Shown here: piece by piece, positions 1-5,409 of the stretch
Numbering within the stretch: the stretch's first letter is position 1
Layout: each line of letters opens with the position of its first letter
Assembly (NCBI GenBank): GCA_934293835.1
Contig: CAKQZO010000112.1
Span: forward strand, 1-5,409
Source: an uncultured Lacticaseibacillus sp.
GTDB lineage: Bacteria; Bacillota; Bacilli; Lactobacillales; Lactobacillaceae
Length of the DNA stretch: 5,409 bases
Direction of reading: 5' to 3'
Position numbers and translations under genes: made by a program
The notes under the pieces: generated by a model
What the model saw: the letters and a program-made list of their open reading frames with translations, nothing else
Databases searched by the model: none
Told to the model about the DNA's origin: nothing

Positions 1-48
1 ATTGCGCTCGCTAGGGGGCTTCTTGGGGTTTAATCGCCAGATGCCAGG
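1..48. other. Unassigned left edge, possibly the 3' end of a rightward gene
   Basis: This stretch lies beyond the stop codon of the minus-strand pseudouridine synthase. On the plus strand, one frame is open from the edge to TAA at 31-33 (reading IALARGLLGV) and a second is open to TAG at 50-52. Either could be the tail of a convergent gene, but ten to sixteen residues are too few to identify anything, and short open frames are expected by chance. I see no convincing hairpin plus T tract here for either strand, so the terminator of the pseudouridine synthase is not located. Confidence 0.15.
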
Positions 49-885
49 CTAGAAAGGGGCCGGGGCGGTGACGGTGTGGGTATGCTCAGAAAGCGGCTGC
101 CGCCAGGTGAGGGTCGTGGCGTGCAACATGAGCCTTGGAGCGGGGTTCGCCGGCGCGTAAAGCGGGTCGCCGATGATTGGCTGGTTGATGCTGGCGAGAT
201 GGACGCGCAGTTGGTGGGTGCGTCCCGTTGCCAAAGTTAACCAGACGCGGTCACTGACGTTACCTTGATGAAGCCGCTGAAAATAGGTGATGGCCTGATC
301 GCCGTCTGGCCGGACCAGTCGCTTGCGTTTATCCGCAGGATCGCGTCCGATCGGGGTGGTGATAGTCCCGCTTGCCGCGATACCTGGAGTCACCAAAGCG
401 GTGTAAGCGCGCGCCATCGTCTTGGTTGCCAGTTGTTGGTTGATGATGGCTTGAGTTAGCGGGTCTTTGGCAATCAAGGTGAGGCCGCTGGTCGCCATGT
501 CTAGGCGATGGGTGATGAAAGCAGGGGACGGCGCGAGGTAGGCGGCGACCGCATTCATCAACGTGCCATTTTCGCCTGGCTGGTTAGGATGGGGTTTCAT
601 GCCGGCTGGTTTGTTCACGACGAGGACGTGCGCGTCTTCGTAAACGATGGCCAACGGCACCGTGGCCAAGGCGTAATGCGTGGGATCAGCGCTTTTGAGA
701 TGAAGGGTCACTTGATCCCCCACGCCGACAGGCTGGTTGCCATAGCGATACTGGCCGTTAACCAGGACGGCTTGGTGTTGGCGGAGCCAAAAGCGATAGC
801 GTTTAGGGACTTGCCAGGCAGTGAGTTGCTCGGTGATGCTTGGATAAGGCGTGGTGACTTGCGCATGCAAGATGAATTCGGGCAT
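49..885 (-). CDS. RluA-family RNA pseudouridine synthase
   Basis: This enzyme isomerises uridine to pseudouridine in rRNA or tRNA in the cytoplasm. The product is 278 aa. Residues about 15-63 resemble a small S4-like RNA-binding domain (a KRYRFWLRQ stretch, then VLVNG and GDQVTLHL). The catalytic domain follows: NKPAGMKPHP at 91-100, the family signature HRLDMATSG at 126-134 with the presumed catalytic Asp129, and GRTHQLRVHLA at 221-231 followed by IIGDPLY. The length and motif order are normal for RluA/RluD-type enzymes. The frame can be extended to a TTG at 936. I chose ATG at 885 because AAAGGA lies nine bases upstream, whereas the TTG lacks a clear ribosome binding site and adds 17 residues that do not look like the family. 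It is transcribed divergently from the PBP gene. The target uridine cannot be told from sequence; Bacillus homologues include YhcT, YjbO and YlyB. The family call is very secure. Confidence 0.95.
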   Translation of the reverse strand: MPEFILHAQVTTPYPSITEQLTAWQVPKRYRFWLRQHQAVLVNGQYRYGNQPVGVGDQVTLHLKSADPTHYALATVPLAIVYEDAHVLVVNKPAGMKPHPNQPGENGTLMNAVAAYLAPSPAFITHRLDMATSGLTLIAKDPLTQAIINQQLATKTMARAYTALVTPGIAASGTITTPIGRDPADKRKRLVRPDGDQAITYFQRLHQGNVSDRVWLTLATGRTHQLRVHLASINQPIIGDPLYAPANPAPRLMLHATTLTWRQPLSEHTHTVTAPAPF

Positions 886-894
886 GAGACGGAT

Positions 895-900
895 TCCTTT
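895..900 (-). promoter_or_regulatory. Ribosome binding site of the pseudouridine synthase
   Basis: Read on the minus strand this is AAAGGA, nine bases before the ATG at 885. It decides the start in favour of 885 over the in-frame TTG at 936. Confidence 0.75.
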
Positions 901-953
901 TCGTTGAAATTGCGTTAAATTAGAGAGGCTCGCCAAGGTGATTGTTGGCGATG

Positions 954-962
954 TGTTACAAT
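954..962 (+). promoter_or_regulatory. Extended -10 promoter of the PBP gene
   Basis: TGTTACAAT fits the extended -10 pattern TGnTATAAT with a single mismatch. No good -35 hexamer stands 17-18 bases upstream, which is tolerated by extended -10 promoters. The predicted start of transcription near 969 leaves a leader of about 26 bases holding the ribosome binding site. It probably drives both the PBP gene and the yheA-like gene. Confidence 0.55.
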
Positions 963-970
963 ATTGTCAT
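954..970 (+). promoter_or_regulatory. Possible WalR-type direct repeat
   Basis: TGTTAC and TGTCAT are separated by five bases. The known WalR (YycF) box of Firmicutes is two TGTWAH half-sites spaced by five; this matches at 11 of 12 defined positions, the exception being C968. The placement before a peptidoglycan synthase makes biological sense. However, the first half-site is also the extended -10 element, so chance similarity is a real possibility. Overlap with the -10 would suggest repression rather than activation. Confidence 0.3.
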
Positions 971-981
971 TATTCTAATAT

Positions 982-987
982 AGGGGG
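982..987 (+). promoter_or_regulatory. Ribosome binding site of the PBP gene
   Basis: AGGGGG, followed by AAG, lies seven bases before the GTG at 995. It fixes that GTG as the start. The upstream in-frame GTG at 938 would place the promoter inside the coding region. Confidence 0.75.
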
Positions 988-994
988 AAGTTAC

Positions 995-3082
995 GTGACA
1001 TACCTCAAGCAATTCTGGGCGTGGCTGGCGCCGTATCTCCGCCGCCTAGGCCACGCGATCGCGTGGGTTTTCCGCCGCTTCCAGTTGATTCGCTGGGCGA
1101 TCTTGATCGGATTGATGCTGATTCTGGTCGCCAGCGCCTTTTTCACTTACAAGGCCAAAACGGCCGATGTTCAAGATATTAAGTCGACGCTTCAGACGAA
1201 GACGACGATTTATGATCGCAAGAACCAAGAAGCCGGAACGCTGTACGGGCAAAAGGGTACCTACGTCGAACTCAGCCAGATTGCCAAGCCGATTCAAAAT
1301 GCGGTGTTATCGACTGAGGATCGAACCTTCTATTCCAACTGGGGATTCTCGATCAAAGGGATTTTGCGTTCGGTCGTCAACCTCGTGATTCATCGTGGTG
1401 AAATCACGGGTGGCGGCTCGACGATTACCCAACAGTTAGCCAAAAATACGCTTCTGACGCAACAGCAGAGTTATTTACGCAAAGCCCAAGAGCTGTTTTT
1501 GGCCGTCCAGCTAACCAAAGTGTACTCTAAAGCCGATATTTTGACGATGTATCTTAACAATGCCTATTTTGGTAATGGCGTTTGGGGCGTCGAAGATGCA
1601 TCGGAGCGGTATTTTGGTAAGCACGCCAGTCAGCTCGACGCCTCAGAAGGGGCGACGCTGGCGGCAATGCTTCGCAGCCCCAGTTATTATAACCCAGTCG
1701 ACCACATGGATCATGCGTTGGCGCGACGAAATCTGATCTTGGGCTTGATGGTCGATAACAACAAGCTCACAACGGCAGAGGCACAGTCTGCCAAGAATTC
1801 TAGCCTAACGCTCAAAGACAATTATTCGCAAGGCAACGCGGAAAAGTATCCTTATTTCTTCGATGCTGTCATCGAGGAAGCCCAAAAAGACGGGATCTCC
1901 CAAGATGATATTGTCAATAAAGGCTACAAAGTCTACACGACGCTGGACCCGACGTATCAAGAAGAGATGCAGACTACCTTCGACAACGACGCCAACTTTC
2001 CTGACAACGCCAGCGACGGAACCAAGGCGCAAGCCGCTAGCATTGCGGTTGATCCTAACAATGGTGGGGTCTTGGCCGTCGTCGGCGCTCGCGGAACACA
2101 CGTCTACCTCGGCTTCAACTATGCTACGCAGTTGCAGCGCAGTCCTGGCTCGACGATCAAGCCGTTGATGGTTTACACCCCGGCGCTTGAACATGGTTAT
2201 GCGTATGATTCGACTGTCCAAGATAAGAAACAAAGCTACGGTAAAGATGATTACACCCCGACCAATGCGACTGGGACGTATACTGGGAGCCTGCCGATGT
2301 ATTTGGCCCTTGCCAATTCTGTGAACACCAGCGCTGTGTGGCTGTTGAACAAGATCGACGTTCAGACCGGGGTCAAGAGTCTGGAGCGCTTCGGCATTAC
2401 GCTGAAGAAGAAGGATCAGAATCTTGCCGCAGCCTTGGGCGGGGTCACCACCGGTTTCTCACCACTGATGATGGCCCGGGCGTATTCGGCGTTTGCCAAC
2501 GGCGGTTATCTGCCACAGACACACTTTATCCGCAAGGTGGTTGACGCCACCGGTAAGACGGTCGTCGATAACACTGACAACACGAAGAAGCGCATCATCA
2601 AGCAATCGGTGGCCAAGTCCATGACCTCGATGATGTTAGGGACATTCAAATACGGAACCGGGGTTTCTGCAGCACCTGCTGGTTACACCGTTGCCGGAAA
2701 AACCGGTTCGACGGAAGTGCCGAATAGTTGGGGCTATGGAACCCGTGATCAATGGGTCGTCGGCTATACACCGGATATCGTCGTTGCAACGTGGACGGGA
2801 TTCGTGCGCACCGATGCGCAGCACTTCTTAGTGGGCACCAGCGAGTCAGGGGTTGCGCCGATCTTCAAGGCCGAGATGCAAAGCATCCTGCCAAGTACGC
2901 CACAGTCGAGCTTCAACACCAAAGACGCCAAGGAGATGGCCACACTGCAGACTCCAGCAAGCGCCAGCAGCAGCGGCGGGAATATTTGGAACAACGTGCA
3001 GTCTGGCGTGGAATCTGGGATCAATTCTGCTAAGGATAAGGTCAATGAATGGTATAATGATCTCAAGGGCTTGTTCAACTAG
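995..3082 (+). CDS. pbp2A: Bifunctional class A penicillin-binding protein (transglycosylase/transpeptidase)
   Basis: This membrane-anchored enzyme polymerises lipid II into glycan strands and crosslinks the stem peptides outside the cell. The product is 695 aa from a GTG start. A basic cytoplasmic segment (1-33) precedes one membrane helix (about 34-51). The GT51 transglycosylase domain spans about 87-255: STEDRTF with presumed catalytic Glu108, GGSTITQQ at 140-147, RKAQE, and the YLNNAYFGNG region. The transpeptidase domain spans about 346-625: SxxK nucleophile Ser386 with Lys389, SVN at 442-444, and KTG at 569-571. All catalytic motifs are present, so it should be active and bind beta-lactams. 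Asn115 stands where many GT51 enzymes have His in the EDxxFxxHxG motif. The C-terminal tail (626-695) has a Ser-rich linker, then a heptad-patterned amphipathic helix. The yheA-like gene follows after 30 bp, probably in the same transcript. The symbol pbp2A is favoured over pbp1A because no recU is adjacent, but the paralogue assignment is only moderately sure. Confidence 0.96.
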   Translation: MTYLKQFWAWLAPYLRRLGHAIAWVFRRFQLIRWAILIGLMLILVASAFFTYKAKTADVQDIKSTLQTKTTIYDRKNQEAGTLYGQKGTYVELSQIAKPIQNAVLSTEDRTFYSNWGFSIKGILRSVVNLVIHRGEITGGGSTITQQLAKNTLLTQQQSYLRKAQELFLAVQLTKVYSKADILTMYLNNAYFGNGVWGVEDASERYFGKHASQLDASEGATLAAMLRSPSYYNPVDHMDHALARRNLILGLMVDNNKLTTAEAQSAKNSSLTLKDNYSQGNAEKYPYFFDAVIEEAQKDGISQDDIVNKGYKVYTTLDPTYQEEMQTTFDNDANFPDNASDGTKAQAASIAVDPNNGGVLAVVGARGTHVYLGFNYATQLQRSPGSTIKPLMVYTPALEHGYAYDSTVQDKKQSYGKDDYTPTNATGTYTGSLPMYLALANSVNTSAVWLLNKIDVQTGVKSLERFGITLKKKDQNLAAALGGVTTGFSPLMMARAYSAFANGGYLPQTHFIRKVVDATGKTVVDNTDNTKKRIIKQSVAKSMTSMMLGTFKYGTGVSAAPAGYTVAGKTGSTEVPNSWGYGTRDQWVVGYTPDIVVATWTGFVRTDAQHFLVGTSESGVAPIFKAEMQSILPSTPQSSFNTKDAKEMATLQTPASASSSGGNIWNNVQSGVESGINSAKDKVNEWYNDLKGLFN

Positions 3083-3098
3083 CCTAAATCAATTGAAA

Positions 3099-3103
3099 TG
3101 AGG
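3099..3103 (+). promoter_or_regulatory. Ribosome binding site of the yheA-like gene
   Basis: TGAGG ends nine bases before the ATG at 3113. An earlier in-frame ATG at 3098 overlaps this element and has no site of its own, so 3113 is taken as the start. Confidence 0.65.
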
Positions 3104-3112
3104 CGCCTATAC

Positions 3113-3457
3113 ATGGCAAACGTTTACGATACAGCGAACCAACTCGCACAAGACTTGCAAGACTCGCAACAGTTCCAGGAGACCAAGCACGCCTTCGATA
3201 TGCTTAAGCTGGATGCGGTCGCATACGCATTGTTCCAACAGTTTCAAGAGAAGCAAATGACCTTGCAAAAAAAGCAGATGAATGGTCAACAAATCGGTGA
3301 CGAGGAAATCAACGAGTTGCAAACCCTCAGCGAAAAGATGCAGAGCATGCAACCGATCACCGATCTGATGGTCAAGGAGCAGGCCTTGTCTCAAGTAATG
3401 GACGAACTCAACCGGACGATCTCTCAACCGATCGTTGACATGTATCAAGGTAAATAG
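3113..3457 (+). CDS. yheA: YlbF/YmcA-superfamily protein, YheA (UPF0342) type
   Basis: This is a small cytoplasmic all-helical protein of 114 aa, close to the usual length of the YheA group. The N-terminus MANVYDTANQLAQDL, the central LQKKQMNGQQI with acidic EEI after it, and the C-terminal SQVMDELNRTISQPI are typical of UPF0342. The composition is rich in Gln, Glu, Met and Leu with long helix-forming stretches, and there is no signal peptide or membrane segment. The relatives YlbF and YmcA join YaaT in a complex that affects RNase Y and competence or biofilm control in Bacillus. The role of the YheA branch itself is not established, so a regulatory function is inferred from the family only. 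It starts 30 bp after the PBP stop with no terminator or clear promoter between them, and a strong terminator follows, so the two probably form a bicistronic unit. The start at 3113 drops five residues (MRRLY) of the longer frame. Confidence 0.9.
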   Translation: MANVYDTANQLAQDLQDSQQFQETKHAFDMLKLDAVAYALFQQFQEKQMTLQKKQMNGQQIGDEEINELQTLSEKMQSMQPITDLMVKEQALSQVMDELNRTISQPIVDMYQGK

Positions 3458-3467
3458 GTATCCGAGT

Positions 3468-3495
3468 AAGGATCGGCCACGCGCCGATCCTTTTT
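3468..3495 (+). terminator. Intrinsic terminator of the PBP-yheA unit
   Basis: A perfect 10-bp stem (AAGGATCGGC at 3468-3477 with GCCGATCCTT at 3483-3492) encloses a five-base loop, CACGC. A run of five T follows at 3491-3495. It lies 11 bases after the yheA stop and separates this unit from yhaM. Confidence 0.92.
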
Positions 3496-3501
3496 GGTGA
3501 G

Positions 3502-3530
3502 TTGCGTTTTCCTGGGAAAATCGCTATCAT
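3502..3530 (+). promoter_or_regulatory. Sigma-A-type promoter of yhaM
   Basis: TTGCGT (3502-3507) and TATCAT (3525-3530) are separated by 17 bases. Expected initiation is near 3537, giving a leader of about 29 bases. It lies directly after the upstream terminator, so yhaM is probably transcribed on its own. Confidence 0.65.
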
Positions 3531-3565
3531 TACAGCATATACGGGCTTAGAAAAGGTGAACTGAA

Positions 3566-4534
3566 ATGGTTAAAAAATTATTCGATTATCAAAATGGCGC
3601 GGATCTCACGTTGCCAGTTTTGGTTAAATCTGCTGAGGTGCGTGTCGCCAAGAACGGCAAGAAATTCATCGCGTTCAACTTCCAAGATGCTTCCGGCCAT
3701 ATCTCGGCGAAGTTCTGGGATGCCAGCGAAGCCGATATCGCGCAATTCAAGGCGGGTGAGGTGGTCTTGCTTCACGGCAAACGTGAATTATATCAAGGCA
3801 ATCCTCAAATTAAGATCTACAACTTGCGCCTGGCGACTCAAGAAGAAGGGAACAACCCGGCGAATTATCAAGAGCACGCGCCGGAATCAGCCGATGACAT
3901 GGGCGAAGAACTTAACGGCTTCTTGTTTGAAATCACCAATGCTAACTGGAACCGGATCGTGCGCCGGTTGTTGGCCGATCACAAGCAGGCATTTTTAACC
4001 TATCCAGCGGCCAAGTCCAACCACCATGCGTTCACCGGTGGCCTCGCGTTTCACACCCTCAGCATTTTGCGTTTGTGCAAGAGCGTCGCGGAACAATATT
4101 CCAGCGTCAACAAATCATTGTTGTATGCTGGTGCGATCTTGCACGATCTCGGCAAGACGTTAGAACTTAGCGGTCCGGTTTCGACAGAATATACGATGGA
4201 AGGCAATCTGATCGGCCATATTGTCCTTGTCGATGAGGCACTGGTTCAGGCTGCGCAGACGCTGAAGATTGACATCCATCAAGAGGACATGGTCATGTTG
4301 CGGCACATGGTCTTATCTCATCATGGCCTGTTGGAGTATGGGTCGCCGGTTCGTCCGGAGTTGCTTGAGGCCCAAATCCTGCATAATCTTGACGACATGG
4401 ATGCGCAGATCAATATGCTGACGACCGCGTATCAGCATGTTGACCCCGGCACGTTCACCGAGCGGCTCTTCGGCATGGATAATCGCCGGTTTTACCGCCC
4501 GCAAAACGGGAAAGGGTATCCTGATCCGCGCTAA
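3566..4534 (+). CDS. yhaM: 3'-5' exoribonuclease YhaM
   Basis: YhaM is a cytoplasmic metal-dependent 3'-5' exoribonuclease that takes part in RNA turnover; the Bacillus enzyme is about the same size (314 aa against 322 here). An N-terminal OB-fold nucleic-acid-binding domain covers about residues 15-95 (LVKSAEVRVAKNGKKFIAF and ISAKFWD). The HD phosphohydrolase domain covers about 155-285: His163 in GGLAFHTLS, the defining His193-Asp194 in ILHDLGK, His252-His253 in LSHHG, and Asp276-Asp277 in HNLDDMDA. These are the expected metal ligands and all are present. The C-terminus has the RLFGMDNRRFYRP segment seen in homologues. The ATG at 3566 is preceded by AGGTGA at 3553-3558, seven bases away. 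It has its own promoter and terminator and converges on prsA. Proximity of yhaM and prsA is also known from Bacillus, where the small gene yhaL lies between them; no yhaL is seen here. Confidence 0.96.
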   Translation: MVKKLFDYQNGADLTLPVLVKSAEVRVAKNGKKFIAFNFQDASGHISAKFWDASEADIAQFKAGEVVLLHGKRELYQGNPQIKIYNLRLATQEEGNNPANYQEHAPESADDMGEELNGFLFEITNANWNRIVRRLLADHKQAFLTYPAAKSNHHAFTGGLAFHTLSILRLCKSVAEQYSSVNKSLLYAGAILHDLGKTLELSGPVSTEYTMEGNLIGHIVLVDEALVQAAQTLKIDIHQEDMVMLRHMVLSHHGLLEYGSPVRPELLEAQILHNLDDMDAQINMLTTAYQHVDPGTFTERLFGMDNRRFYRPQNGKGYPDPR

Positions 4535-4539
4535 CATTG

Positions 4540-4564
4540 AAAAGCCTGATTATAGGCTTTTTTT
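4540..4564 (+). terminator. Intrinsic terminator of yhaM
   Basis: AAAAGCCT (4540-4547) pairs with AGGCTTTT (4554-4561) around a six-base loop, GATTAT. A run of seven T spans 4558-4564. It lies five bases after the yhaM stop. The A-rich left arm gives a shorter T run on the other strand, so weak bidirectional activity is possible. Confidence 0.88.
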
Positions 4565-4591
4565 ATTTGGCAAAATGAATTCGGCGAGCGC

Positions 4592-4618
4592 AAAAAAAAC
4601 GCCTCGCGAGGCGAGGCG
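4592..4618 (-). terminator. Intrinsic terminator of prsA
   Basis: Read on the minus strand, CGCCTCGC (4618-4611) pairs with GCGAGGCG (4607-4600) around a three-base loop, CTC. Eight T follow (4599-4592). It lies 11 bases past the prsA stop. The GC-rich stem contains a short direct repeat that allows an alternative, shorter hairpin. Confidence 0.9.
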
Positions 4619-4629
4619 CCGATGGTGCA

Positions 4630-5409
4630 TTACTTGCTTGTCGAAGTTGCGGTGCTGCTGGTGCTTGAGCTAGAACTGTCAAGGTAGACAGACAGCACGT
4701 TCTTAAGGTCATCATCCTTGATGGAAACGTTGGCCTTCTTGAGGACCTTCTTGATGACGCTGGTCATAACCGTCGTGTCAGATTCCCAGCTGGTGTAAAG
4801 TTGTTTCTTAAGTTCAGCGGTATGCGCGGACTTCGTACCCTTTGCAGGGACCTTGATCGCGCGGATGACATGGTAGCCATAGCTAGTCTTAACTGGGGTC
4901 GTGGTGAATTCACCGGCTTTGGTCAGCTTGAATGCGGCCTTCTTGAAGGTGGCATCGAGGCTCGTATCGGTGTTGTCGAACGCGGCCAGTTTGCCGGCAT
5001 CAGAAGCCGTTGCCGTATCTGTGGAGTTGGCCTTGGCTAACTTCTTGAAGTTGGCTTCGGAGTTATCCTTTTGCAGATCCTTGATGATTTCTTCAGCCTT
5101 GGATTTCTTGGCAACCAGAATGTGTTGCACGGTAATCTTCGGTTCGTATTTCTTCCATTGCGCGTCGATTTGCTTTTGGGTCGGCTTCTTGAGATCCTTC
5201 AACGCGACCGCGGAAAGCAGTGAAGTCTTGATCTGTTCTTTGAACGACTTGGTGGTCAGGCCGTTTTGTTCCAGCGCAGAGGAGAAGCTGGAACCATATT
5301 GTTTCTTGACCTTGTTATATTGTGCGGTGACCTTCTTGTCAGAAACCTTGTCGCCATATTGCTGTTCCAACGCCTTGAGGACGATCATGCTCCGCAGGGT
5401 CGATTGGCC
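4630..5409 (-). CDS. prsA: PrsA-type peptidyl-prolyl isomerase/foldase lipoprotein (N-terminus outside window)
   Basis: PrsA is an extracytoplasmic membrane-anchored lipoprotein that helps secreted proteins fold after export. The visible 259 residues run off the right edge. The frame stays open through GQSTLRS before the Met at 5388, so that Met is internal and the signal peptide and lipobox Cys lie beyond the window. Roughly 40 residues should be missing if the protein is about 300 aa. The visible part has a Lys- and Gln-rich helical N-domain. A parvulin domain follows at about 5139-4855, with QHILVAKK (His codon at 5124-5122) and SYGYHVIRA (His codon at 4872-4870). A helical C-domain and the tail [15 protein letters not shown] end the protein. 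The GGDLGWF-like core of typical parvulins reads DAGKLAAF here, so isomerase activity may be weak. Chaperone function could remain. The PrsA call is strong; many lactobacilli carry more than one copy, so which paralogue this is remains open. Confidence 0.93.
   Translation of the reverse strand, partial: GQSTLRSMIVLKALEQQYGDKVSDKKVTAQYNKVKKQYGSSFSSALEQNGLTTKSFKEQIKTSLLSAVALKDLKKPTQKQIDAQWKKYEPKITVQHILVAKKSKAEEIIKDLQKDNSEANFKKLAKANSTDTATASDAGKLAAFDNTDTSLDATFKKAAFKLTKAGEFTTTPVKTSYGYHVIRAIKVPAKGTKSAHTAELKKQLYTSWESDTTVMTSVIKKVLKKANVSIKDDDLKNVLSVYLDSSSSSTSSTATSTSK

Larger units (their letters stand above)
941..970 (-). promoter_or_regulatory. Candidate leftward promoter for the pseudouridine synthase
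   Basis: On the minus strand, ATGACA (970-965, five of six to TTGACA) is followed after 18 bases by AACAAT (946-941, four of six to TATAAT). This would give a leader of about 50 bases before the ATG at 885. The match is weak, and the site overlaps the better rightward promoter. It is offered only as the best candidate in the intergenic region. Confidence 0.3.

Noticed and set aside
508..918. 136-residue open frame on the plus strand
   Set aside because: It lies wholly antisense to the secure RluA-family gene, has no recognisable motif or good ribosome binding site, and is explained by the codon pattern of a GC-rich gene.
886..936. N-terminal extension of the pseudouridine synthase from TTG at 936
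   Set aside because: The extension lacks a ribosome binding site and family similarity, while ATG at 885 has AAAGGA at good spacing.
938..994. N-terminal extension of the PBP from GTG at 938
   Set aside because: It would translate through the extended -10 promoter and the AGGGGG ribosome binding site that serve the GTG at 995.
1805..2233. 142-residue open frame on the minus strand inside the PBP gene
   Set aside because: It is antisense to the PBP transpeptidase coding region, its product is Arg/Ile/Val-rich without any domain I recognise, and no promoter or ribosome binding site supports it.
3107..3448. 113-residue frame antisense to the whole yheA-like gene
   Set aside because: It mirrors the Gln/Leu-rich codons of the real gene (CAG and CAA read as CTG and TTG, giving a Leu-rich product). 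The sense product matches UPF0342, so this is a shadow.
3594..3998. 134-residue plus-strand frame within yhaM
   Set aside because: It is an out-of-frame overlap with the OB-fold part of YhaM, with Arg/Ser-rich composition typical of a frame-shifted reading.
5386..5388. ATG as the start of PrsA
   Set aside because: The frame continues open to the window edge with family-like sequence, and this Met is followed by the mature N-domain rather than a signal peptide, so it is internal.
1..5409. Mobile elements, CRISPR arrays, tRNA/rRNA genes or a new defence or toxin system
   Set aside because: I saw no transposase, long terminal inverted repeats, regularly spaced repeats, cloverleaf or rRNA-like sequence. 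Nearly all of the window is explained by five housekeeping genes.

Overview
This is an ordinary-looking chromosomal window from a low-GC-type Gram-positive (Bacillota), most likely a member of the Lactobacillaceae. The evidence is the gene set (a class A penicillin-binding protein, a YlbF/YheA-family protein, the HD-domain exoribonuclease YhaM, and a PrsA foldase), strong AGGAGG-like ribosome binding sites, and compact intrinsic terminators with T tracts. Base composition looks about half GC, high for the family, so a higher-GC lactobacillus lineage is plausible. The species cannot be fixed from sequence alone.

Layout, left to right. Positions 1-48 hold only an unassigned edge. An RluA-family rRNA/tRNA pseudouridine synthase lies on the minus strand (885 to 49). 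A 109-bp divergent intergenic region (886-994) follows, holding an extended -10 promoter for the rightward genes, a possible WalR-like direct repeat and a weaker candidate leftward promoter. Then come a bifunctional class A PBP (995-3082, GTG start) and, 30 bp downstream, a 114-aa YheA/YlbF-family protein (3113-3457). These two are probably cotranscribed and end at a strong terminator (3468-3495). yhaM (3566-4534) has its own promoter and terminator. It converges on prsA (minus strand, stop at 4630), which has its own terminator and runs off the right edge without its N-terminus.

Functionally, two genes serve the cell envelope: the PBP polymerises and crosslinks peptidoglycan, and PrsA folds secreted proteins, which in other Firmicutes include PBPs. 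The other three deal with RNA or regulation: a pseudouridine synthase, a 3'-5' exoribonuclease, and a YlbF-family protein whose relatives YlbF and YmcA act in RNA-processing complexes. All complete genes look intact. There is no sign of mobile elements, CRISPR, RNA genes or horizontal transfer, and I found no convincing new system. The most checkable unusual points are the WalR-like box at the PBP promoter, the heptad-patterned C-terminal helix of the PBP, and the degenerate parvulin core of PrsA.
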